A stretch of DNA of 64,000 bases from Fen-330 sp050008465 (GTDB lineage Bacteria; Acidobacteriota; Terriglobia; Bryobacterales; Bryobacteraceae). The position numbers and the translations under genes were made by a program. Under the pieces are notes generated by a model. That model was given only the letters and a program-made list of their open reading frames with translations, was not told the DNA's origin and ran no database searches. Position 1 is the first letter of the stretch, and every line of letters starts with the position of its first letter. Below are positions 53,354 through 60,238 of this stretch, in pieces. The DNA is taken from positions 1 through 64,000 of the forward strand of contig JBEKMO010000009.1 of the NCBI GenBank assembly GCA_050008465.1. The letters run 5' to 3'.

Positions 53354-53372
53354 CCGGCGGTCTCGCCGCCGG
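53354..53372. terminator. Hairpin after the GH36 fusion gene
   Basis: CCGGCGG and CCGCCGG form a perfect seven-pair stem around TCTCG. No T-run follows. Downstream, TTTGATTTACACT precedes the next gene and includes a TACACT box. Confidence 0.45.
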
Positions 53373-53418
53373 TGTCGGCCGGCAGGCCCCGGTTTGATTT
53401 ACACTGGGGGCAAGACCT

Positions 53419-54408
53419 ATGTCTAGAAAGAACGTTCTCCTGTATTCCGTTTTGGTCAGCGCGCTGGCTCTTCCGCTGCTCAACTGCGGAGGAAGCGCGC
53501 ACGATGCGACCGAGGCCTACTACCTGGTCACCGTGAACACCAAGATCCCCTACTGGCAGAACGCGGCCGCCGGACTCCAACAAGCCGCGACCGAGTTCAA
53601 GGTGAAATGGGAGACGGTGGGACCGGAGACCTACGACCCACAAGCACAGAAGCGGGCATTCCAGAAGGTGCTCAGCCAGGGCAAGCCGTCGGGCATCCTG
53701 GTTTCTCCCGCCGATCCCGAGGTGTTGAAGCCGGAGATCGACGCCGCCATCGCGCAAGGCATCCCGGTCATCACCATCGACTCCGACGCTCCGGCGAGCA
53801 ATCGCCTGCTCTTCATCGGCACCAAGAATTACGATGCCGGCCAACTGGGCGCCAGCGTCGTCGCCAAGCAGTTGCAGGGCAAAGGCAACGTGGTGGTGTT
53901 CACGATGCCCGGGCAGGCCAACCTGAAAGAGCGGCTGCACGGCTACGAGCAGGTGTTCCGCGGCTATCCCGGAATCAGGATCGTCGAGGTGATCGATATC
54001 AAGGGCGATCCGACCATTGCCTTCGACCGGACCACCCAGATCGTCTCGAAGAACACGCCGGTCGACGCGTTCGTGTGCCTGGAGGCGCAGTCCTGCCCCG
54101 AGGTGGCCGAAGTGCTCAGCCGTAAGCAGATCAAAGGCAAGACGGTGGTGGCCATGGACACCGACCCGCGCACGCTGGAGGCGATCCAGAAGGGGCTGAT
54201 TGCCGCCACCATCGCGCAGAAGCCATTTACCATGGCGTACTTCGGCACGCAAGTGCTCGACATGCTGCATCACCGCAAGCTGCCGTCGCTGGAGATCAAC
54301 TGGTCGCAGGACAACCGGTCGCCGCTGCCCAGCTTCATCGATACCGGCACGACGCTGATCGACAAGGACAACGTCGACGCGTTTGTGACGACCACGCCCG
54401 GGAAGTAG
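53419..54408 (+). CDS. Sugar-binding periplasmic protein (RbsB-type), probable lipoprotein
   Basis: The protein has 329 residues. The N-terminal helix ends LALPLLNCGG, giving Cys23 as the likely lipidated residue, though Asn at -1 is unusual for a lipobox. The mature part is a type I periplasmic binding fold with AYYLVTVNTKIPYWQNAAAG, GILVSPADPEVLKPEIDAAI, VITIDSDAPASNRLLFIGTK and VDAFVCLEAQSC. It binds a monosaccharide or small oligosaccharide, perhaps the galactose released by the GH36 fusion. No ABC permease or ATPase gene lies beside it, so it is an orphan receptor or feeds a transporter encoded elsewhere. Confidence 0.83.
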   Translation: MSRKNVLLYSVLVSALALPLLNCGGSAHDATEAYYLVTVNTKIPYWQNAAAGLQQAATEFKVKWETVGPETYDPQAQKRAFQKVLSQGKPSGILVSPADPEVLKPEIDAAIAQGIPVITIDSDAPASNRLLFIGTKNYDAGQLGASVVAKQLQGKGNVVVFTMPGQANLKERLHGYEQVFRGYPGIRIVEVIDIKGDPTIAFDRTTQIVSKNTPVDAFVCLEAQSCPEVAEVLSRKQIKGKTVVAMDTDPRTLEAIQKGLIAATIAQKPFTMAYFGTQVLDMLHHRKLPSLEINWSQDNRSPLPSFIDTGTTLIDKDNVDAFVTTTPGK

Positions 54409-54440
54409 AACGGGAACGGAGAAGCTCGCTCGCTGCGGGT

Positions 54441-55592
54441 TCAGTCCTGGGCGCCCGGACCGGTTCGGGCGAGCGCCTCCGGCTGCATGCCGAAGCGGCG
54501 GAGCAGCAGGAACTCCGCGAGGTTCTCGGCGGTCAGCAACCCCGCCAGGCGATCGCTGTCCATGACCAGGGCGCAGGAGCCCGCAGGGGCCAGGGAGCGC
54601 ATCGCTTCGGACAGATCCTGGTCCGGGGAGAGCCGCAGAAACGCCCGGTCCATCGCCCCGGAGACGTAGGAATCTGGTCCGCCGGTGGCCATCGCGCGCA
54701 GCAGCGCATTGCGGCCGAGCAGGCCGATGACCTGTCCGCCGTGCATCACCGGGAAATCCTGCTGCGTGGTGGCCAGCAGCAGGTTGGCGGCATCGCGGAT
54801 GGTGTCGCCGTGCGCCAGGGTCCGGAAATCGGTCACCATGGCGGCGCGAACCGGCAGGCCCTGGGTGAGCATGCGCCCGACCGCCGCCGCGCCCTCCTGC
54901 GCCGCGCCGAGGTAAACGAAGAAGGCGATGAAAATCAGCATGTAGTTCGTGCTCAGCAGCCCATACAGGCCCATCGCGATGGCCAGGAACTGGCTCACGC
55001 GCGCCGCGCGCCGCGTGGCTTCGTCGGCCGGTCTCCGCAGCGCCAGCACCCCGCGCAGGATCCGCCCGCCGTCCATCGGAAACGCCGGCAGCAGATTGAA
55101 CGCCGCCAGAATCAGATTGACGGCCGCGATGCGCTCGAGCAGGTTGGCGTCGCTCGGCTGCGCCAGTTCCTCCAGAGGCGTCAGGGCATCGCCCCAGATG
55201 AGCGCACCGAACAGTCCCAGGGCGATCAGAAGGTTCACCACCGGCCCGGCCAGCGCGATCCAAATCTCCTCGCGCGGCTTGGGGCTCCGCTCCAGGCGCG
55301 CCACGCCCCCGATCGGGAACATCACGATCTCCAGCGTTCGCACCCCGTACAGCTTCCCCACCAGCGCGTGTCCCAGTTCGTGCAGAATCACCGAGCCGAA
55401 CAGTGCGGCCATGTAGAGAACATTGAATAGCGTGGACTGCCGCTCGCCGATGCCGGCAAACACCAGAAAAACGAACAGCAGGATGAAGGTGAAGTGCAGG
55501 CGGATAGGCACGCTACCGACGCGGACCGTCCCGATGGACCCGGGGATGAAACTGGTTTCGGTCTTGCTCTCGCCCGTCTGCTGCGGCTCCAT
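54441..55592 (-). CDS. Site-2-type metalloprotease (M50) with CBS domains
   Basis: The ATG at 55592 gives 383 residues; a GTG six codons upstream is possible. Membrane helices surround SVILHELGHALVGKLYG, with the zinc-binding HELGH at 71-75, and NLLPAFPMDGGRILRG, whose Asp is the third ligand. A linker then leads to two CBS repeats (MVTDFRTLAHGDTIRDAAN and a later VSGAMDRAFLRLSPDQDLSE) that may sense nucleotides. It should cleave membrane-embedded substrates such as anti-sigma factors. It is convergent with the gene for the sugar-binding protein. Confidence 0.9.
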   Translation of the reverse strand: MEPQQTGESKTETSFIPGSIGTVRVGSVPIRLHFTFILLFVFLVFAGIGERQSTLFNVLYMAALFGSVILHELGHALVGKLYGVRTLEIVMFPIGGVARLERSPKPREEIWIALAGPVVNLLIALGLFGALIWGDALTPLEELAQPSDANLLERIAAVNLILAAFNLLPAFPMDGGRILRGVLALRRPADEATRRAARVSQFLAIAMGLYGLLSTNYMLIFIAFFVYLGAAQEGAAAVGRMLTQGLPVRAAMVTDFRTLAHGDTIRDAANLLLATTQQDFPVMHGGQVIGLLGRNALLRAMATGGPDSYVSGAMDRAFLRLSPDQDLSEAMRSLAPAGSCALVMDSDRLAGLLTAENLAEFLLLRRFGMQPEALARTGPGAQD

Positions 55593-55640
55593 CGGCGCCC
55601 CTGGACTCACGATAACAGAAATCCTCCCAGGCGGCTCCGC

Positions 55641-55694
55641 GGCAGGAAAACCCGGTATTGAGTCTACTGTCCCGAATTTCGTACAGTATCCAGT
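55641..55694 (+). promoter_or_regulatory. Repeated promoter element, copy B, leaderless start
   Basis: TTGAGT (55658) and TACAGT (55682) are 18 bases apart and the ATG follows seven bases after the -10 box. The arrangement and most bases, including the AGGAAAA block upstream, match copy A at 26849-26903. Confidence 0.7.
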
Positions 55695-57338
55695 ATGGGC
55701 TGGGAACTCGCGATCACGTCTCCGGACGGCAAGACCCGGACAATCCCCTTGGAGGGCTCGCTGTCTCTGGGCCGGTCCAGCGCCAACGAACTGTGCTATC
55801 CCGAGGACATCGGCCTCTCGCGCCAGCACATGGTGATCGAGCCCGACGGGGACGCATGGACGGTGCGAGACCTGGGCAGCAAGAACGGCACCTTCGTCAA
55901 TGGCTTGCGCGTTGGCGACAAGCGCCGGCTTCAGCCTGGCGACCGCATCATCGCCAGCCGCGTGGTTCTGACTTACGCGCCCGCCCAGGCCAACGCGAAC
56001 CGGACGGTCGTCTTCGAAGCTCTGGGCGCTTCCATGCCCGCCAACGTAACGGTCGCCACGACGCTGGAAAACTTGCTCAAGCTCGAGCGGAAGGAACCTG
56101 GGGCGGTTCTGGGGCCAAGCGCGAACGAATGGGCAAGCCCGATCACCGCGCTGGTTCGCGTGGGCCGCGAGCTTGCCGCGCGGCGGCCGCTCCCGGAGCT
56201 CTACCCCACCATCCTGGGCCTGGCCATGGAGTCCTGCGGCGCGCGCCGGGGCGTTCTGCTCACGCTGGAGAAGGGCAGCCTGGTGGTGCAGGCTTCCCGC
56301 GGCGAGGGGTTCCGCATCAGCAGCACCGTGCGCGACCGCGTCCTGAATGCCAAGACCTCTCTGCTGGTCCGCGACACGCAGCAGGACGAGGCGCTGCGGC
56401 AGCAGCTCAGCATAGTCGAGCAACGCGTACGCACGCTGATGGCGGTCCCGTTGCAGACCGACGACCAGGTGATCGGACTGCTCTACGTCGATTCGCCCCA
56501 GCTTACGCGAGAGTTCACCGGCGACGATCTGAACCTGCTCACCGTGATGGCCAACGTGGCCGGCCTGCGCATCGAGCGGGAGCGGCTGGTGGAGGTCGAG
56601 CAGGCGGAAAGAATGATGGCCGCGGAACTCGAGCAGGCGGCCGAGATCCAGCGCCAGCTTCTGCCCGCGGAGGCGCCAGCCGTCGCCGGGCTGGACCTGG
56701 CGGGATACAACGCCGCCTGCCGCACCGTGGGCGGCGACTACTACGACTTCCTGGCTTACCCGGACGGCCGCATCGGCATCGTGATCGCCGACGTGGCGGG
56801 CAAAGGCATGCCGGCGGCCCTGGTGATGGCCAGCCTGCAAGCTAAAGTGCAGGCGCTGGCCGACACTCCAGGCGACACCGCCGACATGGTGGGCCGCCTG
56901 AACCGCGGGATGGCGGCCACGTGCCCGCGCAACCGCTTCGTCACGCTGTTCTTCGCGGTCCTCGACCCGCGCACTGGAGAACTGGCCTACTCGAACGCCG
57001 GGCACAACCCGCCGTTCCTGGTCCGGCCGGACGGAGAGATCGCACCGCTGGAAGGCGGAGGCCCGCCGCTGGGCATCCTGCCGGCCATTCGGTACCAGGA
57101 AGAGCGCGGGAGGATGGAGCCGGGCGACGTTCTCCTGCTGTACAGTGACGGCGTCACCGAGGCGTTTAGTCCCGAGGGGGAAGAGTTCGACGAGCGGGTC
57201 AAGGAGGTCGTCGTCGGGAAACGCGGCGAGACCGCGGCGGCGATCGTCAAGGCGGTGCACGAGGCCGTCGCCACCTGGACCGCCGGACAGCCCGCCACCG
57301 ACGACATCACCGTGGTTGCGGTACGGCGGATGGTGTAG
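55695..57338 (+). CDS. FHA-GAF-SpoIIE (PPM) serine phosphatase
   Basis: The 547-residue protein begins with an FHA domain (SLGRSSANEL, GLSRQHMVIEPDG, GSKNGTFVNG) that binds phosphothreonine. A GAF domain spans about 160-310. After a short coiled coil (AAELEQAAEIQRQLLPAEAP) the SpoIIE/PPM phosphatase has RTVGGDYYDF with the metal Asp pair. It continues with IADVAGKGMPAALVMA, YSNAGHNPPFLV and LLYSDGVTEA. It dephosphorylates a partner in response to phosphorylation state and a small ligand, often in sigma-factor partner-switching. No anti-sigma gene is adjacent. It is driven by repeated promoter copy B. Confidence 0.92.
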   Translation: MGWELAITSPDGKTRTIPLEGSLSLGRSSANELCYPEDIGLSRQHMVIEPDGDAWTVRDLGSKNGTFVNGLRVGDKRRLQPGDRIIASRVVLTYAPAQANANRTVVFEALGASMPANVTVATTLENLLKLERKEPGAVLGPSANEWASPITALVRVGRELAARRPLPELYPTILGLAMESCGARRGVLLTLEKGSLVVQASRGEGFRISSTVRDRVLNAKTSLLVRDTQQDEALRQQLSIVEQRVRTLMAVPLQTDDQVIGLLYVDSPQLTREFTGDDLNLLTVMANVAGLRIERERLVEVEQAERMMAAELEQAAEIQRQLLPAEAPAVAGLDLAGYNAACRTVGGDYYDFLAYPDGRIGIVIADVAGKGMPAALVMASLQAKVQALADTPGDTADMVGRLNRGMAATCPRNRFVTLFFAVLDPRTGELAYSNAGHNPPFLVRPDGEIAPLEGGGPPLGILPAIRYQEERGRMEPGDVLLLYSDGVTEAFSPEGEEFDERVKEVVVGKRGETAAAIVKAVHEAVATWTAGQPATDDITVVAVRRMV

Positions 57339-57360
57339 GACAGGGCTGGAGCCCTGTCCT
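57337..57360. terminator. Bidirectional hairpin between convergent genes
   Basis: AGGACAGGGCT and AGCCCTGTCCT form a perfect 11-pair stem with a two-base gap. It lies exactly between the phosphatase gene and the fcl remnant and overlaps both ends. Confidence 0.65.
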
Positions 57361-57890
57361 ACTGCCCGCGGTACCACTCGGGGGTCTTTCGGAGGCCCTC
57401 GGCCAGCGGCGTGGTTGCGCGCCAGTCAAACCAGCGCTCGGCCCGAGTGGTGTCCAGCTTGCGGCGGGGCTGCCCGTCCGGCTTGGAAGTGTCCCAGAGG
57501 ACTTCTCCGTCGTAGCCGCAGGTTCGAGCAATCAGGTTCACCAGGTCGCGAATCGAGATCTCCTCGCCGCTGCCAAGGTTCACCCGCAGCAGGAAGATCG
57601 CGTTCATGCGGGATTGCCGGCGCGTGCTCCGGATAGGCGCAGATCGTCCCAGCCACGATGGTCTTCTCCACCCGATTGCGGCGGGCATGCTCGATCACCT
57701 GAAGGCCCCTGATCGCGTTCTCGCAGAAGAACCGGCCCGGGCTCTCGCGGTTGGCTCCGATGCCACCCACCACGGCCGCCGGGTGAAACAGGACTTCCGG
57801 GCGCGCGCCGGCGAAGAAGCGCTCGACGTCGGAGGCCACCGTCAGTTCGTAGTCCGACAGGCCTGGAACGAATATCTCGCGGCAGCCGCG
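57359..57890 (-). pseudogene. fcl: GDP-L-fucose synthase remnant with internal deletion
   Basis: The minus strand encodes YELTVASDVERFFAGARPEV, then FHPAAVVGGIGANRESPG and VEKTIVAGTICAYPEHAPAI, in one frame. It then jumps to the family's C-terminal part in another frame (VNLGSGEEISIRDLVNLIAR and KPDGQPRRKLDTTRAERWFD). The first 40 or so residues and about 150 residues from the middle are gone, including the catalytic YxxxK. It once followed gmd in the same operon, giving GDP-fucose from GDP-mannose. Confidence 0.8.
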
Positions 57891-58485
57891 GGCCTGGAGC
57901 GCCTGGCCAGCTCCGACATCTCCGCGTCCACCATCAGCCCCACGAGTTCCTCGAATCCCACGCGGTGCCGCCATCCCAGCCGCTCCCGCGCTTTGGACGG
58001 ATCGGCTTCGAGTGCCTCCACTTCGGCCGGCCGGAAACAGCGCGCATCGATTTCCACGCGATCGCGCCAGTCCAGCCCCGCGTGAACGAATGCCTGCTCG
58101 AGGAATTCCCGCACGGTGCGCATCTCGCCCGTGCCGATGACATAGTCGTCGGGCGACTCCTGCTGGAGCATCATCCACATGGCCTCGACGTACTCGGGCG
58201 CGTATCCCCGATCGCGCGCCGCCTCTAGGTTGCCGATGTACAGTCTCTCCTGCAACCCGCACTGGCTGTGGGCCACCGCGCGCACGAGCTTCCGCGTGAC
58301 GAAGGTCTCCCCGCGCCGTGGCAATTCGTGGTTGAACAGGATGCCGCAGCAGGGGAACATGTGGTAGCTCTCGCGGTAGTTGACGGTGATGGAGTGCGCG
58401 AACGCCGACGTATCCCTTCCGCAGCAGAAGTTCCGCCAGATAGGAGCCGTCCTGGCCGGTAATCCCGGTAATCAGCGCGCGTTTG
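57860..58485 (-). pseudogene. gmd: GDP-mannose 4,6-dehydratase with central deletion
   Basis: The minus strand starts RALITGITGQDGSYLAELLL without a start codon. At about 58410 it jumps to SAFAHSITVNYRESYHMF and then GILFNHELPRRGETFVTRKL, followed by the normal C-terminus. About 390 bases, corresponding to residues 29-157 of the intact copy at 19331, are missing and the frame changes at the junction. The catalytic Ser/Tyr/Lys region is lost. It overlaps the fcl remnant at its 3' end. Confidence 0.85.
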
Positions 58486-58645
58486 ATACGGGTGCCCGAG
58501 GCCCGCTGGGTCCGATCGCCTAGCCGGTTCTCCGTGCATTGATCGGCGATCGTGCGGAAGAGAATTAGCGGAACGGCTCCCGAAGTTGTCGCTGCATTCA
58601 GGCGCGCGGCACAATCTGAGTTCGATTCGCCCCGGGAGTGAGCGA

Positions 58646-59428
58646 TTGCCGTCCCCTGCCGTCGAGTCTCGCGGTCCCAAGTGGCACGGAGACTACGTGT
58701 TCGTGTTCCGAAACCTGGTGCTGAAGGACTTCAAAGTCCGCTACCGCAACATGTCCCTGGGGGTCTTCTGGTCGCTGCTCAATCCCCTGATCATCATGGC
58801 GGTGCTGTGGTTCATTTTCACCAAGGTATTCGTCAACAACAGCATCCCCAATTTCGCCGTGTTCGTGTTGTGCGGCCTGGTGCCCTTTAACTTCTTCACC
58901 CTGGCCTGGGTCACCGGAACGGTTTCGCTGGTGGAGAATGCGCCCCTGATCAAGCGCGTGCCGATACCCCGGGAGATCATCCCGATGGCCGCCGTGCTTT
59001 CGATTGGCATCCACCTGCTGATTCAAATCGGCCTGCTGCTGGCGGGAAAAGGGGTCAACCGGCAGTGGCTGTGGCTGCCGTTCGTGTGGGGATGCGAAGT
59101 GATCTTCGTGTGCGGACTTTCGCTGATGTTCTCCGCCCTCAACGTCTATGTCCGCGACATGCGCTACGTCGTGGAATCCTCGAATAACGTGCTGTTCTGG
59201 CTGGTACCCATTTTCTACGATTTCGCCGCCATCCCTCAGCGGTACCGCGAAATCTACGAGTTGAACCCCGTGGCGGCGCTGGTGCTGGCCTGCCGCAATG
59301 TGCTGCTCTATGCCACCGCGCCACCCACCCGGCTGCTGTTCAAACTGGCCCTCAGTTCGGCCCTCGTCTTGCTGGCCGGCCTGCTGGTGTTCCGGGCGCT
59401 GAGGCGGCGCATGTACGACTACTTATGA
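58646..59428 (+). CDS. ABC exporter permease, Wzm/TagG type (second copy)
   Basis: The TTG at 58646, with GGGAG eight bases upstream, gives 260 residues; a longer reading to 58586 is possible. It shares most of its sequence with the permease at 13296, including KDFKVRYRNMSLGVFWSLLN, FAVFVLCGLVPFNFF and MRYVVESSNNVLFWLVPIFY, and ends MYDYL. Relative to that copy about six residues are missing from the fourth membrane helix (IGLLLAGKGVN versus IGLLFLFVFVFGGKPN), which may weaken it. The ATPase start overlaps its stop (ATGA). Confidence 0.87.
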   Translation: MPSPAVESRGPKWHGDYVFVFRNLVLKDFKVRYRNMSLGVFWSLLNPLIIMAVLWFIFTKVFVNNSIPNFAVFVLCGLVPFNFFTLAWVTGTVSLVENAPLIKRVPIPREIIPMAAVLSIGIHLLIQIGLLLAGKGVNRQWLWLPFVWGCEVIFVCGLSLMFSALNVYVRDMRYVVESSNNVLFWLVPIFYDFAAIPQRYREIYELNPVAALVLACRNVLLYATAPPTRLLFKLALSSALVLLAGLLVFRALRRRMYDYL

Positions 59429-60171
59429 CCACGCGGGCCGCCATGGAGTGCGACGGAGTGTCGAAGTACTTCTACCGCCACGCCGGGCGGGTGCTGCTGC
59501 GCAAGCACGTCGAGGGATGGTTCCGCCAATCCTCCAAGGAACGCTTCTACGCCCTACGGGACGTCACTTTCCGCATCCAACCGGGGGAGAGCGTGGCTCT
59601 GGTCGGCACCAACGGCGCGGGAAAAAGCACGCTGCTCAGCCTGGTGGCGGGACTGGTGGAACCCGATGACGGACGCTTTGCGGTGGAGGGCCGCATCGGC
59701 GCCCTGCTGCAACTCGGCGCGGGCTTCCATGCCGATCTCACCGGGGTGGAAAACCTGCGCCTGAACGCCGCGCTGATGGGCCTCGCGCGCCACCGCACCG
59801 AGGAGCTGTTTGAGAGTATCGTCGAGTTCGCGGGCATCGCCGATTTCATCGCCGAGCCGCTGCGCACTTACTCCTCGGGAATGGTGATGCGGCTGGCCTT
59901 CTCGATCGCGGCGCACCTGGATCCGGACATCCTCATCATCGACGAGGTGCTGGCGGTGGGCGATCACGCCTTCCAGGCCAAGTGCGCCGAGAGGATTCTG
60001 GGGCTGAAGCGGAGCGGCAAGACCCTGCTGTGCGTCTCCCACGCTTCCGGCGCGCTGGAGGAGCTTTGCGAACGCGCGCTGTGGCTGGACCACGGCGAAC
60101 TGGTCATGGACGGCCCTGTGACGGAGGTCCTCGACGCCTACGAGGGCCGCCAGCCGTCGAGGCCTGAATAG
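59425..60171 (+). CDS. ABC exporter ATP-binding protein, Wzt/TagH type (second copy)
   Basis: The protein has 248 residues with Walker A (GTNGAGKST), ELGAGFHADLTG-like sequence (LQLGAGFHADLTGVENL), signature YSSGM, Walker B ILIIDEVLAVGD and CVSHASG. It lacks a C-terminal sugar-binding domain, like its paralogue at 12552. With the permease it should form a polysaccharide exporter. The adjacent gmd-fcl operon is broken on the other side, so the transported glycan may no longer be made by this locus. Confidence 0.9.
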   Translation: MTTRAAMECDGVSKYFYRHAGRVLLRKHVEGWFRQSSKERFYALRDVTFRIQPGESVALVGTNGAGKSTLLSLVAGLVEPDDGRFAVEGRIGALLQLGAGFHADLTGVENLRLNAALMGLARHRTEELFESIVEFAGIADFIAEPLRTYSSGMVMRLAFSIAAHLDPDILIIDEVLAVGDHAFQAKCAERILGLKRSGKTLLCVSHASGALEELCERALWLDHGELVMDGPVTEVLDAYEGRQPSRPE

Positions 60172-60238
60172 AAATTCTCTCCTTGCGGTCTTGCCGCCGC
60201 GGGCGTTATCCTCAAGTGCAGGGGCAGTGGAACGGCGG

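Noticed and set aside
51570..53483. Long minus-strand frame opposite the GH36 fusion
   Set aside because: It is a shadow of the plus-strand enzyme, with no known domain and unusual His/Arg/Gln content.
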